A DNA stretch of 64,000 nucleotides, taken from assembly GCF_010731695.1 (NCBI RefSeq), contig NZ_AP022586.1, positions 3,410,001 through 3,474,000 of the forward strand. The letters run 5' to 3'. The translations under genes and the position numbers were made by a program. This document shows, piece after piece, positions 1 to 8,032 of the stretch; within the stretch, counting starts at the first letter, position 1; every line of letters begins with the position of its first letter. The notes under the pieces were generated by a model that worked only from the letters and a program-made list of their open reading frames with translations, was not told the DNA's origin and made no database searches. Source of the stretch: Mycolicibacterium litorale. Its GTDB lineage: Bacteria; Actinomycetota; Actinomycetes; Mycobacteriales; Mycobacteriaceae.

Positions 1-607
1 TGCGACACTGCGCCGGATCGGCTTGCGGGATCGCCTGCGGGAGATGGACTTCGAGTTCCCGCTAGCCGGTGGCGACGTGCGCGGACGGGCACCGTCGATC
101 ACGCTTGCCGACGTCGGCCGGCTACTCGCGCAGCACCTGCCGGCCGACGACGTGCTGGCACCCTACGTCGAGCGGCTCACCGACCGGGCGCTGGGCGCGC
201 AGTCACTCAAGGGCTACCTGACCGGATCGCTCGACGCCGTGCTGCGGGTCGGGGGGCGCTACCTGGTCGTGGACTACAAGACGAACTGGCTGGGCGAACC
301 CGACCGCCCGCTCACCGCGGCGGACTACGGCCGGCCGCGAATGACCGAGGCGATGCTGCACTCGGACTATCCGCTGCAGGCGCTGCTGTACGGCGTGGTG
401 CTGCACCGCTTCCTGCGGTGGCGGCAACCGGGATACGACCCCGACGAACACCTCGGTGGCGTGCTGTACCTGTTCGTTCGGGGAATGTGCGGCGAACGAA
501 CGCCGGTGGTCGACGGGCATCCGGCCGGGGTGTTCAGCTGGCGGCCGCCCGCCGCGCTGATCACCGCACTGTCCGACCTGCTCGATGCGGGTACCGCCGC
601 CGCATGA
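1..607 (+). CDS. recB: RecB, exonuclease V beta subunit, C-terminal nuclease domain (partial)
   Basis: The reading frame is open from the left edge, so only about the last 201 codons of the gene are present. The segment is the RecB-type nuclease domain. It has a Gly-Ser-Leu-Asp-Ala block followed by VVDYKTNW, whose Asp and Lys are the metal-binding and catalytic residues of this family. RecB works with RecC and RecD to resect double-strand breaks; in mycobacteria the complex acts mainly in single-strand annealing. recD lies 1.4 kb downstream on the same strand, which supports the call. The apparent TTG start at 23 is internal and is not a real start. Confidence 0.9.
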   Translation, partial: ATLRRIGLRDRLREMDFEFPLAGGDVRGRAPSITLADVGRLLAQHLPADDVLAPYVERLTDRALGAQSLKGYLTGSLDAVLRVGGRYLVVDYKTNWLGEPDRPLTAADYGRPRMTEAMLHSDYPLQALLYGVVLHRFLRWRQPGYDPDEHLGGVLYLFVRGMCGERTPVVDGHPAGVFSWRPPAALITALSDLLDAGTAAA

Positions 608-795
608 AATGTGACGTCGTCGGTCAGGAAGTTGCGTTGACGGGGGGCCGACCGCGTAGGGTTGGCAAAGGTTGATCATCCAGCCGCGGCTGTCGCACAG
701 ATCGGGCGGTAGGAAATCCCGTTGCAGACGCCGCCCCCTTCTTTCTTTCGCCCCTCTTTCGCGCCCGCTTGTGGCGCAGTTTCGGAGCTGAATCC
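608..795. other. Intergenic region after recB
   Basis: This 188-bp gap separates recB from the STAS gene. It carries a pyrimidine-rich tract at about 730-764. I see no convincing hairpin terminator or RNA gene. A TTGACG hexamer at about 635 has no well-placed -10 partner. Confidence 0.3.
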
Positions 796-1116
796 ATGCC
801 TTCCATCGATCATCTGAAGTTCTCCACCGAATGGCTCGCCCCGTTCGAGGTCCGCATCACCGTCGCCGGATCCGTCGACGCGGCCAACGCCGCCGAACTG
901 TCCGAATACGTCCTGCGTCGCGGCGCCAACTCGCGCCATCTGACCCTCGACATGACCGGTGTTGACTTCCTGTCCACCGCGGGCTTCTCCGTGCTGTGCT
1001 CGATCAGTGAGCGGTGCGCACGGGCCAACGTGGACTGGACGCTGGTGAGCAACCCGACGGTGCGCCGCGTCCTGGACATCTGCGATCCGCACCTGACACT
1101 GCCGCTGGCTTCCTGA
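796..1116 (+). CDS. STAS-domain protein (anti-sigma factor antagonist-like)
   Basis: This 106-residue protein consists of one STAS domain. The block DMTGVDFLSTAG (about residues 50-61) is the signature of SpoIIAA/RsbV-type antagonists, and its Ser-Thr pair is where a cognate anti-sigma kinase phosphorylates the protein. Such proteins usually free a sigma factor by partner switching, but no anti-sigma kinase or sigma gene is nearby, so the partner is unknown. The ATG at 796 is preferred over an upstream TTG at 769 because GGAG sits 8 nt before it. It lies between recB and the NYN gene, which is unusual company for a recombination locus. Confidence 0.75.
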   Translation: MPSIDHLKFSTEWLAPFEVRITVAGSVDAANAAELSEYVLRRGANSRHLTLDMTGVDFLSTAGFSVLCSISERCARANVDWTLVSNPTVRRVLDICDPHLTLPLAS

Positions 1117-1147
1117 TTCCCGGGGGCCATGGGCCACACTGGACAGC

Positions 1148-2038
1148 GTGACGGATCCGGGAGCCACACGCGTCGCGGTCTACCTCGACTTCGACAACAT
1201 CGTCATTTCGCGCTACGACCAGGTCAACGGACGTAGCTCGTACCACCGGGACAAGACCAAGGACGCCGACGCGTTCGCCGAGCGGTTGCAGCGCGCCACC
1301 GTCGACATCGGCGCGGTGATCGACTTCGCCTCGTCCTTCGGGACACTGGTGCTCACCCGCGCGTATGCGGACTGGTCCTCCGAGGTCAACGCCAAGTATC
1401 AGGGCCAACTGGTGGCTCGTGCCGTCGACCTGGTGCAGCTGTTTCCGGCGGCCGCCTACGGCAAGAACGGCGCCGACATCCGCCTGGCCGTCGACGCCGT
1501 CGAGGACATGTTCCGGCTGCCCGACCTGACCCACGTGGTCATCGTCGGCGGCGATTCGGACTACATCGCGCTGGCGCAGCGCTGCAAACGGCTCGGCCGC
1601 TACGTGGTGGGGATCGGAGTGGCCGGCGCGTCGAGCCGGTCGCTGGCGGCCGCGTGCGACGAGTTCGTCACCTACGACGCGCTGCCCGGTGTCCCGGTCC
1701 CCCAGCCCGACACGCCGCCCGCCGAAGCCGGTGCCGCGCCCAAGAAGCGCACCCGTCGCCGTAAAGCCGATGCCGACGAACCCGAACCCGACCCTGAGGA
1801 CGCCGCGACGGCGCTGCTGATGCGGGCGTTGCGGATCGGCTTGGAGAAGGACGACGCCGACTGGCTGCACAACTCGGCGGTCAAAGCCCAGATGAAGCGG
1901 ATGGATCCGTCGTTCAACGAGAGGTCACTCGGTTACCGGTCGTTCAGCGACTTCCTGCGCTCGCATGCAGATCTGGTCGAACTCGACGAGAGCTCGACCA
2001 CCCGGATGGTGCGGTTGCGGGCGCCCGCCGACTCATGA
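1148..2038 (+). CDS. NYN-domain (PIN-like) nuclease with C-terminal OST-HTH/LOTUS domain
   Basis: This 296-residue protein has an N-terminal NYN/LabA-like domain. It begins with YLDFDNI (Asp14 and Asp16) and later shows IVGGDSDY, the conserved acidic residues that bind metal in PIN-like nucleases. A basic, proline-rich linker (about residues 175-215) leads to a C-terminal winged-helix segment of the OST-HTH (LOTUS) type. That architecture suggests an RNA-processing enzyme. The GTG start at 1148 has no clear ribosome-binding site, and a CACACT hexamer seven bases upstream could make the mRNA leaderless. Its stop overlaps the recD start (ATGA), so the two are translationally coupled. The substrate is unknown. 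Confidence 0.8.
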   Translation: MTDPGATRVAVYLDFDNIVISRYDQVNGRSSYHRDKTKDADAFAERLQRATVDIGAVIDFASSFGTLVLTRAYADWSSEVNAKYQGQLVARAVDLVQLFPAAAYGKNGADIRLAVDAVEDMFRLPDLTHVVIVGGDSDYIALAQRCKRLGRYVVGIGVAGASSRSLAAACDEFVTYDALPGVPVPQPDTPPAEAGAAPKKRTRRRKADADEPEPDPEDAATALLMRALRIGLEKDDADWLHNSAVKAQMKRMDPSFNERSLGYRSFSDFLRSHADLVELDESSTTRMVRLRAPADS

Positions 2039-3717
2039 TCGCGTTCGCCGACGCCGAGGTGTTCGAACCCGCCGACGTGCACGTGGCGCGGCGGCTCACC
2101 GCGCTGGCGGGCGAGGATGACGAATCCGTCGCTCTGGCTGTCGCATTCGCGGTGCGGGCGCTGCGCAGCGGGTCGGTGCGCGTGGACCTTCGATCGGTGG
2201 CCTCGCAGGTCGGGATGCCGGAGTTGCCGTGGCCGGACGCGGATGCGTGGCTGGCGGCGGTGCGCGGGAGTGCGCTGACGGGTACGCCGCCGGTGTTGAG
2301 GTTCCACGGTGATGCGCTGTATCTCGACCGGTACTGGCGCGAAGAACAGCAGGTGTGCGACGACGTGCTCGCCCTGCTGCAATCGTCGCCGGCGGGTGAG
2401 GTGCCGGGCCTTGACCGGCTGTTCCCCGCCGCGGACTATCCCGAGCAGCGGGTGGCCGCTGAAATCGCTCTGTCGCAATCTCTTACGGTGTTGACGGGCG
2501 GGCCGGGCACGGGAAAGACGACGACGGTGGCGCGGCTGTTGGCGCTGCTGGCCGAGCAGGCGGCGCTCGAGAACCGGCCGCCGCTGCGGATCGCGCTGGC
2601 CGCCCCGACCGGTAAGGCGGCGGCGCGCCTGCTCGAGGCGGTGCACCTGCAGATCGGTGAGCTGGACGCCGTGGACCGCGACCGGCTGCCCGAGCTGACG
2701 GCGTCCACCCTGCACCGGCTGTTGCAGCGGCGCCGCGGTAATTCGTCGCGGTTCCGGCACCACCGGGAGAATCGGCTGCCGCATGACGTGATCGTCGTCG
2801 ACGAGACGTCGATGGTGTCGCTGACGCTGATGGCCCGGCTGCTGGAGGCCGTGCGGCCCGACAGCCGGTTGCTGCTGGTGGGCGACGCCGACCAGCTGGC
2901 GTCAGTGGAGGCCGGCGCGGTCCTGGCCGACCTGGTCGACGGGCTGGGCGCGCGCGACGACGTGCGGATCGCGCGGTTGGTGACCTCACACCGGTTCGGC
3001 GCGCCGATCGGGGCGCTGGCGGCAGCGATCCGCGACGGGGAGACCGATCGCGTGATCGAGCTGCTGCGCGAAAGCGGCCCCGGCATCGAGTGGGTGGACA
3101 CCGACAACCCCGGCGAACGGCTGCGCAATGTGCTTCTGCCCCATGCACTTCGGCTGCGGGAGGCGGCGATCCTCGGTGACGCCCCGGCGGCGTTGGCGAC
3201 GTTGGACGAGCATCGGCTGCTGTGTGCGCATCGGCGCGGGCCCTATGGGGTGCGGCACTGGAACCGGCAGGTGGAGCGGTGGCTGACCGATGTGACGGGT
3301 GAGCCGATCTGGTCGGAGTGGTACGCGGGGCGGCCGTTGCTGGTGACGGCGAACGACTACGGGTTGCAGCTGTACAACGGCGACACCGGGGTGACGATCA
3401 TGCGCGACGACGGGCTGGCGGCGGTGGTCGGCGCCGGGGCGGGGCCGCTCGAGTTCTCGACGAGCCGGTTGGCTGATGTCGAGACCGTGCACGCGATGAC
3501 GATCCACAAGAGCCAGGGCAGCCAGGCGCAGGAGGTGACGGTGCTGCTGCCCGACGAGGAGTCGCGGCTGCTGACGCGGGAGCTGTTCTACACGGCGGTG
3601 ACGCGGGCCAAGAACAAGGTCCGGGTGGTCGGGTCGGAGGCGGCCGTGCGGGCGGCGATCGAACGGCGCGTGGTGCGGGCGTCGGGTCTGGGCGAGCGGC
3701 TGCGCGCTTCGCATTGA
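2035..3717 (+). CDS. recD: RecD, exonuclease V alpha subunit (SF1B helicase)
   Basis: RecD is the 5'-3' helicase motor of RecBCD. The 560-residue protein has Walker A GGPGTGKT at residues 155-162, a DETSM Walker B block, the LVGDADQL motif III and a C-terminal MTIHKSQGSQ / YTAVTRAK helicase region. The length and sequence fit mycobacterial RecD from memory. The ATG overlaps the stop of the upstream NYN gene by four bases, so translation is probably coupled. In the mycobacterial gene order I know, recB and recD are near neighbours; here two extra genes separate them. Confidence 0.95.
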   Translation: MIAFADAEVFEPADVHVARRLTALAGEDDESVALAVAFAVRALRSGSVRVDLRSVASQVGMPELPWPDADAWLAAVRGSALTGTPPVLRFHGDALYLDRYWREEQQVCDDVLALLQSSPAGEVPGLDRLFPAADYPEQRVAAEIALSQSLTVLTGGPGTGKTTTVARLLALLAEQAALENRPPLRIALAAPTGKAAARLLEAVHLQIGELDAVDRDRLPELTASTLHRLLQRRRGNSSRFRHHRENRLPHDVIVVDETSMVSLTLMARLLEAVRPDSRLLLVGDADQLASVEAGAVLADLVDGLGARDDVRIARLVTSHRFGAPIGALAAAIRDGETDRVIELLRESGPGIEWVDTDNPGERLRNVLLPHALRLREAAILGDAPAALATLDEHRLLCAHRRGPYGVRHWNRQVERWLTDVTGEPIWSEWYAGRPLLVTANDYGLQLYNGDTGVTIMRDDGLAAVVGAGAGPLEFSTSRLADVETVHAMTIHKSQGSQAQEVTVLLPDEESRLLTRELFYTAVTRAKNKVRVVGSEAAVRAAIERRVVRASGLGERLRASH

Positions 3718-3770
3718 GCGCTGTCCACGCCATCACGCATGTGCGCTCAGACACAATCCGCGCCCGCGAT

Positions 3771-3801
3771 TTGGAGACCAACCCTCCAGTAGGGGTAGAG
3801 T
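3771..3801 (+). promoter_or_regulatory. MerR-type promoter for sulP-merR
   Basis: TTGGAG (3771-3776) and TAGAGT (3796-3801) are separated by exactly 19 bp, the overlong spacer that defines promoters untwisted by MerR-family activators. The spacer carries an ACCC...GGGT dyad (3781-3796). A merR gene is the second gene downstream, so self-activation is likely. The predicted transcript starts near 3808. Confidence 0.65.
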
Positions 3802-3884
3802 CCCTCCTCGGCATCGACCGCCCCTGAGCTGCAATGCCTTTCGCGCAGCGTTGCGCCCACCCGCAATCGAAGGGAGTGGCGGCT

Positions 3885-5375
3885 TTGGACACCACACCGC
3901 AGCAACAACAGTCGGTGCTCGCCGCCCTGCGCTCACCGCGCCGGCTCCGCACCGAGGTCCTCGCCGGACTCGTCGTCGCGCTCGCCCTCATCCCGGAGGC
4001 GATCTCGTTCTCGATCATCGCCGGCGTCGACCCCCGGGTCGGCCTGTTCGCCTCCTTCACCATGGCCGTCACCATCGCGTTCCTCGGCGGCCGGCCCGCG
4101 ATGATCTCCGCCGCCACCGGCGCGGTCGCGCTCGTCGTCGCCCCGCTGGTGCACAGCCACGGCCTCGACTATCTGATCGCCGCGGTGATCCTCGCCGGCC
4201 TCCTGCAACTCCTGCTCGGCGCCCTCGGCGTCGCGCGGCTCATGCGCTTCGTCCCGCGCAGCGTCATGGTCGGCTTCGTCAACGCGCTCGCCATCCTCAT
4301 CTTCGTCGCCCAGCTCCCCCACCTGGTCGGGGTGCCGTGGCTGGTGTATCCGCTGGTCGTCGTCGGCATCGCGCTGATCGTCCTGCTGCCCAGGCTCACC
4401 ACCGTCGTCCCGGCACCGCTGGTCGCCATCGTGCTGATCACCGGCGCCTGCCTCACCTTCGGCTGGCCGGTGCCCACCGTCGGCGACGAGGGCGAACTGC
4501 CGTCGACCCTGCCGTCGCTGCTTCTGCCCGACGTCCCCTTCACCCTGCACACCCTCGGCGTCATCGCCCCCTATGCGCTCACCATGGCCATCGTCGGCCT
4601 CATGGAATCGCTGATGACCGCCAAACTCGTCGACGACATCACCGACACCCACTCGAGCAAGACCCGCGAATCACTCGGTCAGGGCGCCGCCAACATCGTC
4701 ACCGGTTTCTTCGGCGGCATGGGCGGCTGCGCGATGATCGGGCAGACGATGATCAACGTGAAGGCCTGCGGGGCCCGCACCCGGATCTCCACGTTCCTCG
4801 CCGGCGCCTTCCTGCTCGCGCTGGTCGTCGGCCTCGGCGACATCGTGGGACAGATCCCGATGGCCGCGCTGGTCGCCGTCATGGTCATGGTGTCGGTGGG
4901 CACCTTCGACTGGCACAGCATCGCCCCGAAGACGTTGCGTCGCATGCCCAGGAGTGAGACGACGGTCATGCTCGCGACTGTCGCCGTCACCGTGGCCACC
5001 GACAACCTCGCCTACGGGGTCGCCGTCGGCACGCTGACCGCCATGGTGCTGTTCGCCCGCCGGGTGGCGCACCTCACCGACGTCGTCAAAGTCTCACGGC
5101 CCGACGAGAACACGCAGGTGTACGCGGTCAGCGGGCAGCTGTTCTTCGCTTCGAGCAACGACATGGTCTACCAGTTCGACTACGTGGGCGATCCCGACAA
5201 CATCGTCATCGACATGTCCGACGCCCACATCTGGGACGCCTCGACCGTGGCCACCCTCGACGCGATCACCACCAAGTACGAGGCGAAGGGCAAGACCGTC
5301 ACGATCGTCGGTCTCGACGACAACAGCGCCGAGCGCCACCGCCGCCTCAGCGGTCAGCTCGCCGGCTCCGAGTAG
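3885..5375 (+). CDS. SulP family anion transporter with C-terminal STAS domain
   Basis: This is an inner-membrane SulP (SLC26) transporter of about 496 residues with roughly 10-12 membrane segments, followed by a short STAS domain (about residues 410-490, around DMSDAHIWDAST). The family moves sulfate, bicarbonate and other anions; the substrate cannot be told from sequence. The TTG at 3885 is the preferred start because AGGGAG lies 8 nt upstream. An in-frame GTG at 3876 almost abuts that site, and an ATG at 3834 has none. It sits behind a MerR-type promoter and is directly followed by merR with no gap. A sulfatase lies 0.9 kb further on. Confidence 0.85.
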   Translation: MDTTPQQQQSVLAALRSPRRLRTEVLAGLVVALALIPEAISFSIIAGVDPRVGLFASFTMAVTIAFLGGRPAMISAATGAVALVVAPLVHSHGLDYLIAAVILAGLLQLLLGALGVARLMRFVPRSVMVGFVNALAILIFVAQLPHLVGVPWLVYPLVVVGIALIVLLPRLTTVVPAPLVAIVLITGACLTFGWPVPTVGDEGELPSTLPSLLLPDVPFTLHTLGVIAPYALTMAIVGLMESLMTAKLVDDITDTHSSKTRESLGQGAANIVTGFFGGMGGCAMIGQTMINVKACGARTRISTFLAGAFLLALVVGLGDIVGQIPMAALVAVMVMVSVGTFDWHSIAPKTLRRMPRSETTVMLATVAVTVATDNLAYGVAVGTLTAMVLFARRVAHLTDVVKVSRPDENTQVYAVSGQLFFASSNDMVYQFDYVGDPDNIVIDMSDAHIWDASTVATLDAITTKYEAKGKTVTIVGLDDNSAERHRRLSGQLAGSE

Positions 5376-5756
5376 ATGGCCGAGCGCCTGCAGATCGGCG
5401 AGGTGTCCGCCCGCACCGAGCTGTCGATCAAGACGATCCGCCACTACGACGACGTCGGACTGGTCACCCCCTCGGCGCGCTCGGCGGGCGGCTTCCGGCT
5501 CTACACCGAGGACGACGTCGAGCGGCTGCTCACCATCCGGCGGATGAAACCGCTCGGCTTCACCCTCGACGAGATGCGGGACCTGCTCGCCGCGCTCGAC
5601 ACCCTCGCCGGCACCGACGCCACGACCGCGCAGCGTGACCAGGCCGCAGCCCACGTCGCCGACTGCCACAGCCGCGCCGAACGGGCCTGCGCCGACCTCG
5701 CCCGCCAGCTCACCTACGCCCACGAACTGACCGACCGACTCGCCCGCTATCGCTGA
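5376..5756 (+). CDS. MerR family transcriptional regulator
   Basis: This 126-residue protein starts with a winged helix-turn-helix typical of MerR (IGEVSARTELSIKTIRHYDD) and continues into the coiled-coil dimerisation helix. The C-terminal effector part is short and holds two cysteines about nine residues apart (ADCHSRAERAC), which could sense metal, oxidant or thiol stress; this is inference. The ATG follows the sulP stop immediately, so the two are cotranscribed. The promoter upstream of sulP has the 19-bp spacer used by this family, which points to autoregulation of the pair. Confidence 0.88.
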   Translation: MAERLQIGEVSARTELSIKTIRHYDDVGLVTPSARSAGGFRLYTEDDVERLLTIRRMKPLGFTLDEMRDLLAALDTLAGTDATTAQRDQAAAHVADCHSRAERACADLARQLTYAHELTDRLARYR

Positions 5757-5776
5757 CCACCGCGCACCGGGCACCG

Positions 5777-5782
5777 TAGGGT
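5777..5782 (+). promoter_or_regulatory. -10 element TAGGGT of a probable leaderless transcript
   Basis: TAGGGT is followed by six bases and then the GTG start at 5789. No Shine-Dalgarno sequence precedes the start. This spacing puts the transcription start on the initiation codon, a common arrangement in mycobacteria. Confidence 0.5.
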
Positions 5783-5788
5783 GGCCCT

Positions 5789-6238
5789 GTGGTGGCACAG
5801 ATCAGTCGTCGCCGAACCATCAGCGCCGACCCCCAGACGGTGTGGGACGTGCTCGCCGATTTCGGGTCGATCCACGACTGGCTGCCCGGCGTCGACCACT
5901 CCTGCGTGTTGAGCACCGACCCCGACGGGCCGGTCGGCACCAAGCGGCGCGTCCAGATGGGCCGCATGACGCTGGTGGAGACCATCACCGAGTTCGACGC
6001 CCCGACCGCACTGGCCTACGACATCGCCGGTCTCCCCGGCTGGCTGCGCCGCTTCAACAATCGGTGGACCGTGCGGGCCGCGGGAGCCGGTACGACCGTC
6101 ACCGTGACCAGCACCGTGGATCTCGGTCCCGGCCGGCTGCGCGCGCTCGCCGCCCGGCTGGTCTGCCTGGCGATGGCCAAATCGTCCGACACCATGCTCG
6201 CCGGCCTGGCGGCACGATGGGAGACCGCACATGTCTGA
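5789..6238 (+). CDS. SRPBCC (polyketide cyclase/START-like) family protein
   Basis: This 149-residue protein has the START-like fold pattern: an opening beta strand with RRTISADPQTVWDVLADF, the W-LPG loop and a closing long helix. Members bind hydrophobic ligands in a central cavity, and some act as cyclases or lipid carriers. No catalytic residue can be assigned. The GTG start at 5789 appears leaderless; a second GTG follows at 5792. The end overlaps the sulfatase start by eight bases, so the two form an operon with the kinase/flippase gene. Confidence 0.75.
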   Translation: MVAQISRRRTISADPQTVWDVLADFGSIHDWLPGVDHSCVLSTDPDGPVGTKRRVQMGRMTLVETITEFDAPTALAYDIAGLPGWLRRFNNRWTVRAAGAGTTVTVTSTVDLGPGRLRALAARLVCLAMAKSSDTMLAGLAARWETAHV

Positions 6239-8030
6239 CCGCCCGGACATCGTCATCCTGATGACCGACGAGGAGCGCGCCGTCCCGCCCTACGAGGCAC
6301 CCGAGGTGCTGGCGTGGCGCGACCGCACCCTGGCCGGCCGCGCATGGTTCGACGACCATGGCGTCAGCTTCACCAGGCACTACACGGGATCGCTGGCGTG
6401 CGTGCCGAGCCGCCCGACGATCTTCACCGGCCAGTTCCCCGACCTGCACGGGGTCACCCAGACCGATGGCATCGGCAAGAGCGCCGACGACTCCCGGATG
6501 CGGTGGCTGCGCGCCGGCGAGGTGCCGACGCTGGGCAACTGGATGCGCGCCGCCGGCTACGACACCCACTACGACGGCAAATGGCACATCTCCCACGCCG
6601 ACCTCACCGATCCGGCCACCGGAGCGCCGCTGGCCACCAACGACGACGACGGCGTCGTCGACCCCGATGCGGTGCAGCGCTACCTCGACGCCGACCCGCT
6701 GGCGCCGTACGGATTCTCCGGCTGGGTCGGGCCCGAACCGCACGGAGCGGCCCTGTCCAACAGCGGGTTTCGCCGCGACCCGCTGATCGCCGACCGGGTG
6801 GTGGCGTGGCTGGAGGACCGCTACGCGCGCCGGCGCGCCGGTGACCCCGCCGCGCTGCGGCCGTTCCTGCTCGTGGCCAGCTTCGTCAACCCGCACGACA
6901 TCGTGCTGTTCCCCGCGTGGTCGCGGCGCAGCCCGATCGGGCCGTCACCGCTCGACCCGCCGCACGTGCCCGCCGCTCCCACCGCCGACGAGGATCTCTC
7001 GACCAAACCGGCCGCGCAGATCGCTTTTCGCGAGGCCTACTACTCCGGCTACGGTCCGGCGGCGGTGATGGAGCGCACCTACCGCCGCAACGCCCAGCAG
7101 TACCGCGACCTCTACTACCGGCTGCACGCCGAGGTCGACGGTCCGCTGGACCGGGTGCGCCGCGCGGTGACCGAGGGCTCCGGCGAGGCGGTGCTGGTGC
7201 GCACCGCCGACCACGGCGACCTGCTCGGCGCGCACGGCGGATTGCACCAGAAGTGGTTCAACCTCTACGACGAGGCCACCCGCGTGCCGTTCGTCATCGC
7301 CCGTATCGGCGCCGGCGCCACGACGGCACGCACAGTGGCCGCCCCCACCTCGCACGTCGACCTGGTGCCGACGCTGCTCGGCGCCGCGGGGGTGGACGTC
7401 GCCGCGACGGCCGCCGTCCTCGCCGAGGAGTTCTCGGAGGTGCATCCGCTGCCTGGGCGCGACCTGATGCCCGTCGTCGACGGTGCGGCCCCCGACGAGG
7501 ATCGCGTGGTGTACCTGATGACCCGCGACAGCGTGCTCGACGGCGACACCGGTGCATCGGGTCTGGCGCGCAAGATCAGGCGCAGCGTCGATCCGCCTGC
7601 GCCACTGCGTATCCGGATTCCCGCGCATGTGGCGTCGAACTTCGAGGGCCTGGTGACGCGGGTGGACGGACACCTGTGGAAGCTGGTCCGCAGCTTCGAC
7701 GATCCGGCCACCTGGACCGAACCCGGTGTGCGGCATCTGGCCGCCAACGGTCTGGGCGGAGAGGCGTACCGCGCCAGCCCGCTCGACGACCAGTGGGAGC
7801 TCTACGACCTCACCGACGACCCGACCGAGGCCGTGAACCGCTGGACCGACCCCGATCTCGACGAGCTGCGCGCCCATCTACGCCGTCAGCTCAAGCACCT
7901 CAGGACCGAATCGATCCCAGAGCGCAATCACCCGTGGCCGTACGCTGTCCGCCGCCCGCCGACCGGACCGGCGCGGACGAACCCGATCCGCCGGGCGCTC
8001 GCACGCCTGGGGGTCGGCGCCGCGGTTTGA
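6231..8030 (+). CDS. Sulfatase (formylglycine-dependent, Cys type)
   Basis: This 599-residue alkaline-phosphatase-superfamily sulfatase carries the CxPSR modification motif at residues 57-61 (CVPSR). The Cys would be converted to formylglycine by an FGE enzyme. Supporting blocks are the N-terminal metal site IVILMTDEE, the GKWH motif and TADHGDLLGAHGG. The protein has no signal peptide, so it probably acts on an intracellular sulfate ester, perhaps a sulfolipid or sterol sulfate; the substrate is not evident. The second metal-site acid is Glu where many sulfatases have Asp. It overlaps the SRPBCC gene and is followed after two bases by a membrane protein gene. Confidence 0.88.
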   Translation: MSDRPDIVILMTDEERAVPPYEAPEVLAWRDRTLAGRAWFDDHGVSFTRHYTGSLACVPSRPTIFTGQFPDLHGVTQTDGIGKSADDSRMRWLRAGEVPTLGNWMRAAGYDTHYDGKWHISHADLTDPATGAPLATNDDDGVVDPDAVQRYLDADPLAPYGFSGWVGPEPHGAALSNSGFRRDPLIADRVVAWLEDRYARRRAGDPAALRPFLLVASFVNPHDIVLFPAWSRRSPIGPSPLDPPHVPAAPTADEDLSTKPAAQIAFREAYYSGYGPAAVMERTYRRNAQQYRDLYYRLHAEVDGPLDRVRRAVTEGSGEAVLVRTADHGDLLGAHGGLHQKWFNLYDEATRVPFVIARIGAGATTARTVAAPTSHVDLVPTLLGAAGVDVAATAAVLAEEFSEVHPLPGRDLMPVVDGAAPDEDRVVYLMTRDSVLDGDTGASGLARKIRRSVDPPAPLRIRIPAHVASNFEGLVTRVDGHLWKLVRSFDDPATWTEPGVRHLAANGLGGEAYRASPLDDQWELYDLTDDPTEAVNRWTDPDLDELRAHLRRQLKHLRTESIPERNHPWPYAVRRPPTGPARTNPIRRALARLGVGAAV

Positions 8031-8032
8031 GT

